The notes below the pieces were generated by a model. The model did not search any database and was not told the origin of the DNA. It saw only the letters and a program-made list of their open reading frames with translations. Below, one piece after another: positions 41,893 through 51,210 of a DNA stretch of 64,000 nucleotides. Both the position numbers and the translations under genes were made by a program. The first letter of the stretch is position 1; the number at the start of each line of letters is the position of its first letter. The DNA is from Chryseobacterium polytrichastri (GTDB lineage Bacteria; Bacteroidota; Bacteroidia; Flavobacteriales; Weeksellaceae): assembly GCF_900142445.1 (NCBI RefSeq), contig NZ_FRAV01000003.1:1-64000 (forward strand), read 5' to 3'.

Positions 41893-42969
41893 TTAAGTGT
41901 TTGATTTTCTGTAGTCTGAAGGTGTTTGCTCAGTTTCTTTTTTAAAAGCTGTGTAAAAAGAAGATTTAGAATTAAAACCAACCTGATACAGAATTTCCAA
42001 GACGGTTAACTGAGGTTGATTTCTCAAAAGTATCTTGGCATCTTCAATTCGATATTCATTGATAAAATCGAAAAAATGTTTTCCTATGGTTTGATTGATG
42101 AGTACAGACAGTTCTTTTTCTGGCATGTTTACTTGTGTCGCTAATTTTTGTAGGGTTAAATCAAAATCCAGATAAGGTTTTTCATTTTCCATATAGGACG
42201 TAAGCGCTAAGGAAGATTCATTGTTTTCAACTTTTTTGTTGAGGTGTATTTTGTTTTTTTCAGATTTAGATTCAATGGGTTCCAGTGCAATTTTAACACC
42301 TGTAAAAAGCTGCGGATTATATAAAGCTTTTAATACGAACCAACATATCGTGAATAAAGCAATTGTACTAATTACCAGATAGATATTTTGTAAGAGACTT
42401 TGATCTTTTCCGAAATATAAAAGTCCCAATTTTATCAGCACAAAAAGATGGGCAACGCAAAAAAATAAGGTGATCTGAAACAGCCATTTATAAGTTCCAT
42501 TATCATGATGAGAATAGTTTTCCAAATAAACAGTTTTGTATTTCTGTAAACTCAAAAATATCAAGATAATATAAATATAATACTGAAGTTCTCCTACAAT
42601 TGTAAAAGATAAATAACTTTGATCTGAAGCAGAATCTATTTTGAAAATGATACAAAAGAAAAGGAACAGGAGAGTGTGTAAAAGATGTTTTGGTTTGAGC
42701 TTAAAATCAGAATAGCAAGTAGCTAAGACGTACAAATAGAATGCGGGCATTTGCAATAAAGAAGAAGATATTTTCAAGACTTTAATCAAAGGATAATCAT
42801 CTAATGTATTGCCTATAAAAAAACCGGTAAAATCAAATGCGGTAAGCAAAAGAAATAAAGCAAATAGTTGATTGGCGAGTCTCTTGTTGCTTTTTACCGT
42901 AAAAAGAAAAACAGAAAATAGCAACATAAGAAAAACAATTAGTTTTCCTAAACTGCTAATTAAATCCAT
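41893..42969 (-). CDS. Membrane-bound AraC family regulator
   Basis: 358 aa from the ATG at 42969. Six or seven hydrophobic spans cover residues 5-215 (LIVFLMLLFSVFLFTV; YYIYIILIFLSL). A linker and a C-terminal AraC DNA-binding domain follow (LQKLATQVNMPEKELSVLIN; LTVLEILYQVGFNSKSSFYT; TPSDYRKS). This 7TM-AraC design senses membrane or extracellular cues. Minus-strand TACATTTG at 43011-43004 with TTG 24 bp upstream is a likely promoter. Probable target: the serine hydrolase gene that follows. Confidence 0.87.
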   Translation of the reverse strand: MDLISSLGKLIVFLMLLFSVFLFTVKSNKRLANQLFALFLLLTAFDFTGFFIGNTLDDYPLIKVLKISSSLLQMPAFYLYVLATCYSDFKLKPKHLLHTLLFLFFCIIFKIDSASDQSYLSFTIVGELQYYIYIILIFLSLQKYKTVYLENYSHHDNGTYKWLFQITLFFCVAHLFVLIKLGLLYFGKDQSLLQNIYLVISTIALFTICWFVLKALYNPQLFTGVKIALEPIESKSEKNKIHLNKKVENNESSLALTSYMENEKPYLDFDLTLQKLATQVNMPEKELSVLINQTIGKHFFDFINEYRIEDAKILLRNQPQLTVLEILYQVGFNSKSSFYTAFKKETEQTPSDYRKSNT

Positions 42970-43167
42970 ATTTTTTTCCAATTCATTATTTTTTATGATT
43001 CAACAAATGTAAGGAAAGCAATTTTTTATTAAAACCAATATTTTACGAATTCAATTTACCGAATGATAATATGAATATATTACGATATTTCTAAGTAAAA
43101 AGGTGTGAAATTTTTTAAGTATAAATCCGTACTTTAGACAACTTTCCATGATTTTAAAACAATATAA

Positions 43168-44298
43168 ATGCAAAAATTAAAGATAATAACTTCCATTCTA
43201 GGTTTATGTTCAGCTATGGTATTTTCTCAACATTATACAACTTCCGTAACAGCATTGAAAGGAAAAGAGTTTCCCAAAGTTGATAAAGAAAGGCAAACTC
43301 AGTTTAAAGTTTATTTTCCGGATGCAAAATCTGTTGTGCTGGATGGGGGAGACGGGATGCAAAATATAAAATCTACAGTAGCTAAAGATAAAGACGGCTT
43401 TTGGAATGTATCTACTTCTCCTATGGAAATAGGTTTTCATTATTACTGGTTTAATGTGGATGGTAAGCGTACCAATGATCCGAATACAGAACTGTACTTT
43501 GGTTATGGTCAACCCACAAGCGGAATTGAAGTCCCTTCCGGTGAAGATTTCTTCTTTGAGAAAAAGGTAAAGCACGGGAAAATTATTGATGATAGTTTAA
43601 ATTCAGAAATAATAAAAGGAAAGCGTAATTTCAAAGTATATCTTCCTCCTAATTACGGAACTGAAAAACTTCCGGTCTTGTACCTTTATCATGGGACTGG
43701 TGAAGATATTACAGGTTGGGAAAAACAAGGTTATATCAGGAATATTCTTGATAATCTTTTTGCAGAAAAGAAGGCGAAAGAAATGATTGTGGTAATGGAT
43801 TATGGTGTTGCGCTGAATCCTGAAGAAGAAAAAATGCCGGATGATTACCCAAGAACGGTTCTTTCTACTAAAAACCTTGATAAGATTGTAGTTCAGGAGC
43901 TAATTCCTTATATCGAAAAAAAGTATAAGACCAACGCTAAAAAAGCTATTGCAGGCCTTTCTCGCGGGAGTTATCAGGCAATGTTTATTGGAGCCAACCA
44001 TCCGGAGCTTTTCTCAGCAATTGGAGCTTTCAGTCCTGTTATTTATGAAGGAACAGAAAGTCAGCCTTTTAAAGAACTTCCTATTAGTAATGTACTGAAA
44101 TCACAGCAAAAACCTTTTTTCTTTATTGGAATTGGAGAAAAAGAAGATGCCAGATTTTTTGAGTTTAATGAAACGATCATTAATTATCTTAATCAAAATA
44201 AATATCCTTATTTACAATATAAATCTTCCCAAACCTATCATGAATGGCTTACATGGAGAAGATGTCTTTATCAGTTTGCCCAGAAAATATTTAGATAA
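43168..44298 (+). CDS. Exported esterase (enterochelin esterase/XynZ-like)
   Basis: 376 aa with a signal peptide (IITSILGLCSAMVFSQ). An N-terminal CBM48/Ig-like domain (KVYFPDAKSVVLDGGDGMQN ... HYYWFNVDG) precedes an alpha/beta hydrolase of the esterase D/ferric enterobactin esterase type. It has PVLYLYHGTGED for the oxyanion region, the nucleophile elbow GLSRGSYQ, and a late histidine in YHEWLTWR. It could release feruloyl or acetyl groups or open siderophore esters. Monocistronic. Confidence 0.86.
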   Translation: MQKLKIITSILGLCSAMVFSQHYTTSVTALKGKEFPKVDKERQTQFKVYFPDAKSVVLDGGDGMQNIKSTVAKDKDGFWNVSTSPMEIGFHYYWFNVDGKRTNDPNTELYFGYGQPTSGIEVPSGEDFFFEKKVKHGKIIDDSLNSEIIKGKRNFKVYLPPNYGTEKLPVLYLYHGTGEDITGWEKQGYIRNILDNLFAEKKAKEMIVVMDYGVALNPEEEKMPDDYPRTVLSTKNLDKIVVQELIPYIEKKYKTNAKKAIAGLSRGSYQAMFIGANHPELFSAIGAFSPVIYEGTESQPFKELPISNVLKSQQKPFFFIGIGEKEDARFFEFNETIINYLNQNKYPYLQYKSSQTYHEWLTWRRCLYQFAQKIFR

Positions 44299-44402
44299 AA
44301 CGAAAGGATTGAGTATAAATTTTTATTAAAATCAAGCACACGTCTAAAATACATATTTGGCATTAATAAATTGATTACTTTGCCATATATAAAAATATCA
44401 GA

Positions 44403-44801
44403 ATGATTAGCTTTCAAAAAGTACTCCTATTGTCTTTTTTCTTTTTTTGTGGTTTATCAATGGCTCAGGTTCAAGGATCTATCAATTACAACGTGCATAT
44501 TAAAGATGCTAAGGGAAGGTTGATTAAAGATGCTCAAGTAGAAGTATTCACCAGAAATGTATCATGGATAAAAGGGGGAAATGGTGATTTTATGTTAGTG
44601 TTTGATTCTGTGGAAGCTCCTATAGCAGTGAGTATAGCCTATAAGGCAAAAGGGTATAAAACGCAAAACTATAATTATGAATCAGTACCCAATTCAATAC
44701 TTGAGCTAAATATCATATTAGAGAAAGGAGAGGATGATAAAGCAGAACAAAAGAAGTTGGAGATTTTGAGAGCAACCAATGGGAAATACGATAAAGAGTA
44801 G
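44403..44801 (+). CDS. Small exported protein with carboxypeptidase-regulatory-like fold
   Basis: 132 aa with a signal peptide (VLLLSFFFFCGLSMAQ). The mature domain VHIKDAKGRLIKDAQVEVFT ... ILELNIILEKG has the pattern of a single CarboxypepD_reg-like beta-sandwich, usually found at the front of TonB receptors. Here it stands alone. The C-terminal 25 residues are charged. Function unknown. Confidence 0.65.
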   Translation: MISFQKVLLLSFFFFCGLSMAQVQGSINYNVHIKDAKGRLIKDAQVEVFTRNVSWIKGGNGDFMLVFDSVEAPIAVSIAYKAKGYKTQNYNYESVPNSILELNIILEKGEDDKAEQKKLEILRATNGKYDKE

Positions 44802-44854
44802 AGACAAGTCCTTTATATTCTCATACAATATATAAAGCGAAAAGTTTTTAATGA

Positions 44855-45748
44855 TTAATTTAAATTTCGGTATTCGTTAGGGGTTGTCCCTGTTCTTTGT
44901 TTGAAGAGTCTAGAAAAATGCTGTGGATATTTAAAGCCCAATTCGTAAGCAATTTCGCTGATAGATTTATCAGCGTCAAAAATTCTTTCTTTGGCCACCT
45001 CAATTACCTTTGCCTGTATATATTCTTGGGCTGTTTTACCGGTTTCTTTTTTAATTAAGTCTCCGAAGTAATTGGTAGACAAATGTAATTCTTCAGCACA
45101 GGATGTAACAGAAGGTAAGCCTTTGTTTAAAGGTTTGTCGGATAAAAAATAAGAATTCAGCAGTTCTTCAAATTTTTCTAATATCCCTTTGTTGGCATGA
45201 TCTCTTGTAATAAACTGACGGTCATAAAATCGAGTGCAATAATGTAAGAATAACTCGATATTTGATACAATTAATTGTTTGCTGTGCTTGTCAATAGAAT
45301 GTTTCAGTTCGTATTCAATTTTACTCAGGCAGTCCATTATGATGATTCTTTCCTGCTCAGACAAATGTAAAGCTTCATTTACTGCGTAAGAAAAAAAATG
45401 ATAGTCGTGAATATTTTTGGCTAAAGGAGTTCCTATGATTAAATCTGGGTGAAATACCAATGCTATACCTTGTGGCTGATAATAATCTTCGCTATTACTT
45501 CCTATAATCTGTCCCGGTGCTAAGAATATCAATGTGCCTTCTTCGTAGTCATAATTATTTAAACCATAACGTAAGTCTCCGCAATGAATCTTTTTTAGGA
45601 AAACAGTATAAAACTCATAGCGCAGACGGCGGCCTTGCCGAGGAGCAGCTAGATCTAAATCTACCACACTAACCAATGGATGGAGCGTTTCCTGGTTATT
45701 AAAAGCGTTATATTCTTTAATATTCTTAAAATCAATTAAATCTTCCAT
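44855..45748 (-). CDS. AraC family transcriptional regulator
   Basis: 297 aa. The N-terminal cupin-like domain (YEEGTLIFLAPGQIIG) is followed by two helix-turn-helices (TSCAEELHLSTNYFGDLIK; ISEIAYELGFKYPQHFSRLF) and the signature TGTTPNEYRNLN. It is divergent from the six-gene operon starting at 45922. Minus-strand TAATTTTG at 45783-45776 is its likely -7. It is the obvious candidate regulator of that operon. Confidence 0.92.
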   Translation of the reverse strand: MEDLIDFKNIKEYNAFNNQETLHPLVSVVDLDLAAPRQGRRLRYEFYTVFLKKIHCGDLRYGLNNYDYEEGTLIFLAPGQIIGSNSEDYYQPQGIALVFHPDLIIGTPLAKNIHDYHFFSYAVNEALHLSEQERIIIMDCLSKIEYELKHSIDKHSKQLIVSNIELFLHYCTRFYDRQFITRDHANKGILEKFEELLNSYFLSDKPLNKGLPSVTSCAEELHLSTNYFGDLIKKETGKTAQEYIQAKVIEVAKERIFDADKSISEIAYELGFKYPQHFSRLFKQRTGTTPNEYRNLN

Positions 45749-45921
45749 TGCATTGTTTTTTTTGCAGTAACACTACAAAATTACTTAATTCATTAATAGC
45801 TTTTTATATTCGTATGCCCTAATCCGTGATATTGGTTAGTAATACAGTGATTGGTATACAAACCCAAGAACTTCTTCTTCTCATCTTTGTAATATCAAAT
45901 TATTAAATGTAAAAAAGAATC

Positions 45922-46974
45922 ATGAAATATTTAGCCATCTTATTATTTGCACTTGCATCAAATACTATTTCTTCTCAAAATATGAAAAAACAGAAACCAT
46001 TGATAATTGAAAAACAGGGCGCATTTTCTGCAGGAGGAACAGTCATTAAAAGTGAAGGTACTTACGATGCATTAAAACCTTGGAATGAACAACAAGGTGG
46101 GCAAACCCGCCATGGAGACCACGCAGATGTATTTTATCAGATTCCAGAAAAGCATAAGCAGAAGTCAATGATATTTCTGCATGGCTACGGGCAGTCCCGT
46201 CGCAGTTGGCAAACTACAGCTGACGGTAGAGAGGGCTTTTCAGACATTTTTTTAAGAAAAGGCTATAGTGTTTATCTTGTAGACCAACCGGGCCGAGGTG
46301 ATGCTGGACAAACGATTAAGTCTGCTCAGGTAGATGCAATTCCTTATGATCAAACATGGTTTACACAGTTTCGTATAGGTCTATATCCTAATTTTAATGA
46401 GGGGGTTCAGTTTCCGAAAGATGAAAAATCATTAAATAATTTCTTTCGTATGATGACCCCAAATACAGGGAATGTTGATGAAGAAACGATTGTTAATTCA
46501 CTGTCTGCTGTATTTGACCAATCAGGAGAGGGGATATTGTTTACACATTCTGCAGGTGGTGTACCTGGGTGGAAAACGGCAATAAAAAATACTCATGTAA
46601 AAGCAATTGTAGCTATTGAACCAGGAGGTTTTACTTTTCCAGAGGGCGAAGTACCGAAAGGAAATCGTGCTGGGAAAGGTGTTCCAATGCATGGATTTAT
46701 GAAGCTTACAAAAATTCCTATTGTAGTTTATTTTGGAGATTATATTCCTAAAGAAGAAACCAATGCAGCTTCCTTAAATTTTTGGCGTAATGTATTGGCT
46801 ACGGCTAAGCAATGGGCAAAAGTAGTAAATCATTATGGAGGCGATGTTACCATTGTGCATCTGCCAGAAATAGGAATTAAAGGCAATACCCATTTCATAA
46901 TGTCTGATCTAAATAATCAGGAAATAGCAACCATTCTTAATACATGGTTACACCAAAAAGGTTTGGATAATTAA
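45922..46974 (+). CDS. Exported alpha/beta hydrolase
   Basis: 350 aa with a signal peptide (LAILLFALASNTISSQ). MIFLHGYGQSRRSW holds the HG oxyanion motif, and the nucleophile elbow is HSAGG in LFTHSAGGVPGW. A late acid and a histidine (GNTHF) complete a plausible triad. CATCTTTG 25-30 bp upstream of the ATG is a possible -7. It opens an operon with decarboxylase-like, cupin and SDR genes. The substrate is unknown. Confidence 0.85.
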   Translation: MKYLAILLFALASNTISSQNMKKQKPLIIEKQGAFSAGGTVIKSEGTYDALKPWNEQQGGQTRHGDHADVFYQIPEKHKQKSMIFLHGYGQSRRSWQTTADGREGFSDIFLRKGYSVYLVDQPGRGDAGQTIKSAQVDAIPYDQTWFTQFRIGLYPNFNEGVQFPKDEKSLNNFFRMMTPNTGNVDEETIVNSLSAVFDQSGEGILFTHSAGGVPGWKTAIKNTHVKAIVAIEPGGFTFPEGEVPKGNRAGKGVPMHGFMKLTKIPIVVYFGDYIPKEETNAASLNFWRNVLATAKQWAKVVNHYGGDVTIVHLPEIGIKGNTHFIMSDLNNQEIATILNTWLHQKGLDN

Positions 46975-47061
46975 TGACATAAAAATTAAATCACCTATTG
47001 CATGAAAATAAAGAAATACGAATTATATACTGAAAAACAGAGTCTTAATTTTAAAAGTAAA

Positions 47062-47802
47062 ATGATACAACAATTAAAATTTCTAATTTTTATAATAGCA
47101 ATCACTTCACTGTTTAATAATCCTTTAAAAGCACAACAAATGGCAACATCCAATAAAGAATTAAGTATAAAAGATAAAAGTATTATTACTATTTCATCTT
47201 TTACCGCACAAGGCAAGCTGGCGGAACTAAAACAGCAATTAAATAAAGGCCTTGAAGCAGGTTTAACAGTAAATGAGATAAAAGAAATCATGGTACATTC
47301 TTATGCTTATTGTGGCTTTCCAAGAAGTATAAGAGGTTTACAGACTTTTATGGAGGTAATAAACGAGCGTCAAGAAAAAGGTATTACAGATCTGCTTGGT
47401 GCAGAGGCTTCAGCAATTATAAATGATAGTAGCAAATATGAGCGTGGTAAAAAAATATTGGAAGAATTGACAGGTACACCACAACCCGATAAACCTACAG
47501 GTTATTCTGCTTTTGCTCCGGCAATTGACAGCTTTTTAAAAGAGCATCTGTTTGCAGATATTTTTGAAAGAGATGTGCTGACTTATGCTCAAAGAGAATT
47601 GGTTACCATTTCTGTTATCTCGGCTATTGGTGATGCAGACCCGATGTTGCAGGCTCATTTAGGTATTTCATTACATGTTGGCTGGTTACCTCAACAGTTA
47701 AGAGAGTTTATTACGTTCATCAGTCCAACTATGGACAAGAAAAAAGCAGAAGCTGCTAAGGCAGTTTTAAACCAAGTATTAATTACTCAAACATCAAAAT
47801 AA
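47062..47802 (+). CDS. Carboxymuconolactone decarboxylase family protein, exported
   Basis: 246 aa from the ATG at 47062, which gives a signal peptide (FLIFIIAITSLFNNPLKAQ); a start at 47002 would bury it. It has two CMD/AhpD-like helical domains. The first has VNEIKEIMVHSYAYCGFPRS and the second YAQRELVTISVISAIGD ... HLGISLHVGW. A single Cys in AYCGF replaces the CxxC of AhpD, so peroxidase activity is less likely. It lies within the AraC-linked operon. Confidence 0.87.
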   Translation: MIQQLKFLIFIIAITSLFNNPLKAQQMATSNKELSIKDKSIITISSFTAQGKLAELKQQLNKGLEAGLTVNEIKEIMVHSYAYCGFPRSIRGLQTFMEVINERQEKGITDLLGAEASAIINDSSKYERGKKILEELTGTPQPDKPTGYSAFAPAIDSFLKEHLFADIFERDVLTYAQRELVTISVISAIGDADPMLQAHLGISLHVGWLPQQLREFITFISPTMDKKKAEAAKAVLNQVLITQTSK

Positions 47803-47821
47803 TTTATAAGATCAAAGAAAT

Positions 47822-48946
47822 ATGAAAACGGTAAAATTTTCAATAATTACATTAGTTCTGTTGGTGGGAATTTTCCATACCACGAATGCTCAAACGATAA
47901 AAAAAGAACAGCAAAAAACAATAATTTCTAAAACAAATGCGATGAAAAATGAAAAAACAGCTTCTAGAAAAAATCCTTTCACATTAGTATATGATGATGC
48001 TATTACAGAAAACGTAGCGGGTAAAGTGAATATCCATCCTGTTACTTATACCATCCATGAAATCAACATAGCAGCCAACGTATATACACCACCCAATTAT
48101 AATCCGGCAAATAAATATCCTGCGGTTGTAGTAGCTCATCCAAATGGAGGAGTTAAGGAGCAGGTTGCAGGTTTGTATGCACAAAGATTGGCAGAAGAAG
48201 GCTATATCACAATTACTGCAGATGCAGCTTACCAAGGTGGTAGTGGTGGTTTTCCCAGAAATGTAGATAAACCGGCAAATCGAATTGAAGATATTCATGC
48301 GATGGCTGATTTTATTTCACAATACAAAGGCGTAGATACCCAAAAGCTTGGTTTGTTGGGGATTTGTGGCGGAGGCGGTTATTCTTTGAGTGCGGCTCAA
48401 TCCGACAAGCGTTTTAAATCGGTGGCTACTTTAAGTATGTTTAATTCAGGCTTAGTCAGAAAAAATGGGTATATGAACTCAGCTCTTAATACCATTCAGG
48501 ACAGGCTTAATCAAGCGGCGGCGGCAAGAGCGCAGGAAGCATCGGGAGGAGAAGTGGTATATATAGGAGATGTTAAAACCTTTCCAACCGATGAGCAAAT
48601 TGCAAAAATGCCTTTCGATTTATATAGAGAAGGTACGATTTATTACGGCAAAACTTATGCACACCCAAATTCTTCAGGAAAATACACAGCAAGTAGCCTG
48701 ATGGATTTAATGACGTTTGATGCAAGTGCCAATATGGACTTAATTCAGCAACCTTTACTCATGATTGCAGGAAGTAAAGCAGATTCTAAATACATGACAG
48801 ACGAAGCCTTTGCCAAAGCAACCAATGCAAAAAATAAAGAGATGTTTATTATTGATGGTGCCACGCATATCCAAACTTATTGGAAACCCGAATATGTAAA
48901 TCAGGCAGTTGATAAATTATTAAAATTTTATTCAAGTTCTTTATAA
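47822..48946 (+). CDS. Alpha/beta hydrolase (dienelactone-hydrolase-like), exported
   Basis: 374 aa with a signal peptide (SIITLVLLVGIFHTTNAQ). YPAVVVAHPNGGVKEQ gives the oxyanion strand. The nucleophile elbow reads LLGICGGGGYS, with Cys in place of Ser as in dienelactone hydrolases. ATHIQTYW supplies the histidine. It follows the CMD gene by 19 bp. Cys-type nucleophiles favour lactones or reactive esters. Confidence 0.86.
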   Translation: MKTVKFSIITLVLLVGIFHTTNAQTIKKEQQKTIISKTNAMKNEKTASRKNPFTLVYDDAITENVAGKVNIHPVTYTIHEINIAANVYTPPNYNPANKYPAVVVAHPNGGVKEQVAGLYAQRLAEEGYITITADAAYQGGSGGFPRNVDKPANRIEDIHAMADFISQYKGVDTQKLGLLGICGGGGYSLSAAQSDKRFKSVATLSMFNSGLVRKNGYMNSALNTIQDRLNQAAAARAQEASGGEVVYIGDVKTFPTDEQIAKMPFDLYREGTIYYGKTYAHPNSSGKYTASSLMDLMTFDASANMDLIQQPLLMIAGSKADSKYMTDEAFAKATNAKNKEMFIIDGATHIQTYWKPEYVNQAVDKLLKFYSSSL

Positions 48947-48961
48947 TCAAATCTTTTTTCA

Positions 48962-49453
48962 ATGACGTATTTCAAATCTATATTGATCTTAAGTCTTGTA
49001 CTGGCATCAATATATGCTTGTGCCCAAGGTAAAATAGAGGATGATAATAGAATGAAAAAAGAGATTAGGACAGCTGTACCAATAATAGACAGCCTGCAAT
49101 TAAAAATAACAGTTGGAGATAATGTTTTGTATGCAGAGTTCAAGAGTAATAAAACTGCAGATGATTTTATTAAGCTACTTCCAATAACTTTATTAATGCA
49201 GGATTTGAATGGAAGAGAAAAATACAGTTCACTTTCAGAAGTTCTTTCAAAAAAAGATGGCATAAAAACAACTTTCGAAGATGGTGAAATTGCCTATTGG
49301 TTAGGCGGCGGCCTTGCAGTTTTTTATCATCAGGATAATAGTACGATCAAAGCAGGGCTTATCACTATTGCAAAGTTGAAAGATGGAAAAGAATACTTCA
49401 AAGGTTCAGATAACATCAAGGTGAAATTTGAAGCAGTAAGAAAAAATCAATAG
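48962..49453 (+). CDS. Cyclophilin-like lipoprotein
   Basis: 163 aa. Lipobox in LVLASIYACAQG. The domain LQLKITVGDNVLYAEFKSN ... LPITLLMQDLNGREKY ... GEIAYWLGGGLAVFYHQDN is the cyclophilin_like beta-barrel (PF18050 type) often paired with hydrolases and cupins in AraC-linked operons. It lacks true peptidyl-prolyl isomerase residues. It lies 15 bp after the hydrolase gene. Confidence 0.82.
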   Translation: MTYFKSILILSLVLASIYACAQGKIEDDNRMKKEIRTAVPIIDSLQLKITVGDNVLYAEFKSNKTADDFIKLLPITLLMQDLNGREKYSSLSEVLSKKDGIKTTFEDGEIAYWLGGGLAVFYHQDNSTIKAGLITIAKLKDGKEYFKGSDNIKVKFEAVRKNQ

Positions 49454-49458
49454 TCAAT

Positions 49459-49941
49459 ATGAAAAAGATAAAATTAATTTCATTAACGAATATCATAATT
49501 TTCATTTTTACACTGAATACTTTCAGTGCACAAACCCAGAATACATACACTATGCAAAGAGATACCGTTTTTGCCAAAGGCGAAAAAATAGATACCGGGA
49601 ATTTTACAGGAATTGCTTATCTTAACGTATTGATAGCAAGTGATAAAGAAAACCCTACGGCAGTTGGTAATGTAACCTTTGAGCCTAAGGCAAGAACCAA
49701 ATGGCATTTGCATCCTGCCGGGCAGATTCTTTTAGTTACTGATGGCGTAGGTTATTATCAGGAAAAAGGGCAACCCAAAAAGATTCTGCGAAAAGGCGAT
49801 GTCATAAAATGTCCTGCCAATGTAGAGCATTGGCACGGAGCAAGTGCAGATACATATTTTGTTCAGGTTGCCATAACAAATAATGATAAAGGGAATGCAG
49901 TATGGTTGCATGCAGTAAGCGATGAAGAGTATTATAAATGA
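49459..49941 (+). CDS. Cupin domain protein, exported
   Basis: 160 aa with a signal peptide (IIIFIFTLNTFSAQ). The cupin motif 1 WHLHPAGQILLVTDGVGYYQ (His ligands, here HxH) and motif 2 GDVIKCPANVEHWHGAS are complete, so a metal site is likely. Five bp separate it from the preceding gene. This type is often annotated as a (R)-mandelonitrile lyase-like cupin. Confidence 0.88.
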   Translation: MKKIKLISLTNIIIFIFTLNTFSAQTQNTYTMQRDTVFAKGEKIDTGNFTGIAYLNVLIASDKENPTAVGNVTFEPKARTKWHLHPAGQILLVTDGVGYYQEKGQPKKILRKGDVIKCPANVEHWHGASADTYFVQVAITNNDKGNAVWLHAVSDEEYYK

Positions 49942-49984
49942 TAATAACAGCAAATTGTATTACACCAATAAAACACTATAAATA

Positions 49985-50737
49985 ATGAATACAACAGAAA
50001 ATATCTCAGAAAAAGTAATTGTGATTACGGGTGCGAGTAGCGGTCTTGGAGCTGCAGCGGCTAAATATTTATCGGCTCAGGGCGCTATTGTTATACTGGG
50101 AGCAAGACGTATTGAACGCATCCAGACACTGGCTGATGAGATCATCAATAATGGAGGTCGCGCACTTGCTATTGCTACAGACGTTACAAAATATCAAGAT
50201 GTTAAAGCTCTGGTAGACGTAGCAGTTTCAACCTACGGGCATATTGATGTAATGCTTAATAATGCGGGTATTATGCCGCATTCTCCACTTGATCGGCTAC
50301 GAGTTGATGAATGGGATAAGATGGTAGATGTAAACCTCAAAGGGGTTATGTATGGTATTGCTGCTGCGCTTTCTTATATGAAAGAACAGAAGTTTGGGCA
50401 TATCATTAATGTTTCTTCCGTTGCAGGTCACAAAGTGTCTCCGGGCGGTGCAGTTTATGCGGCCACCAAACATGCTGTTAGAGCTTTGTCTGAAGGATTG
50501 CGCCAAGAAGTGAAAGGATATAATCTTCGTACGACTGTTATTTCACCTGGCGCCGTTGCAACAGAATTACCTGACAGTATAAGCGAGGAAGATGTAGCAA
50601 CTGGTGTAAAAGCGTTCTATGAATCGATGGCTATTTCGCCGGATTCATTTGCCCGTGCCGTTGGTTATGCCATTAGTCAGCCGGCTGATGTTGATATTAA
50701 TGAAATTCTATTCAGACCAACACAGCAAGTGGGTTAA
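49985..50737 (+). CDS. SDR family oxidoreductase
   Basis: 250 aa cytoplasmic [11 protein letters not shown] (15-22), NNAG (92-95), Ser144/145, YAATK with Tyr158 and Lys162, and the C-terminus [13 protein letters not shown] typical of the YdfG-like group. Last gene of the AraC-linked operon; the only member without an export signal. Confidence 0.92.
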   Translation: MNTTENISEKVIVITGASSGLGAAAAKYLSAQGAIVILGARRIERIQTLADEIINNGGRALAIATDVTKYQDVKALVDVAVSTYGHIDVMLNNAGIMPHSPLDRLRVDEWDKMVDVNLKGVMYGIAAALSYMKEQKFGHIINVSSVAGHKVSPGGAVYAATKHAVRALSEGLRQEVKGYNLRTTVISPGAVATELPDSISEEDVATGVKAFYESMAISPDSFARAVGYAISQPADVDINEILFRPTQQVG

Positions 50738-50769
50738 TTTAGATTTACCAAATCAATATACATTTTAAG

Positions 50770-50797
50770 AGCATAGATCATTACTATGCTTTTTTTA
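50770..50797 (+). terminator. Terminator of the AraC-linked enzyme operon
   Basis: AGCATAG-ATCATTA-CTATGCT followed by TTTTTT, 33 bp after the SDR stop codon. Confidence 0.9.
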
Positions 50798-50807
50798 TTG
50801 TAAACTT

Positions 50808-51018
50808 GTTTAAACTTTCTATTTTAACCACAAAAGAGACAAAAGATTGATATATTATTTATTGAAGTTCATCATGAAATGCAAACAAGAACTCATAAGT
50901 TTAAAAAAATCTTTGATTTTTATTCTTTTGAAAACAAAGCTTTCAAAAGAGCTAAACTTTAAATAACTCAATAATAGCTTTTGTACCTTTTGCGGTTTAA
51001 TTTTTTATTAGTTTAAAC
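50808..51018. repeat. Intergenic inverted-repeat-ended element, copy 1
   Basis: About 211 bp starting and ending with GTTTAAAC. Just inside are arms with AACCACAAAAG and CAAAAG on the left and CTTTTG, CTTTTGCGGTT on the right. It is related over its whole length and in the same orientation to 57657-57882. It encodes no protein. The rest of 50738-51210 shows only the operon terminator and the presumed promoter of the TolC-like gene. Confidence 0.8.
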
Positions 51019-51210
51019 AGGCTTTGTATGTCAAAACCGTAGATTCCTGTTTTTACTATGCAATCAGGACTCAGCCTTTAGCTCCAAATTCTTCACTGTT
51101 TTTTCTGCATTTTTATAGATTATTACCGGATTAAAGAGTTAATGTCTTAGGTAAACAATTCAGAATTTCTACAAAATCGTATCTTATCTTTACTAAATAA
51201 TTAACAGATT

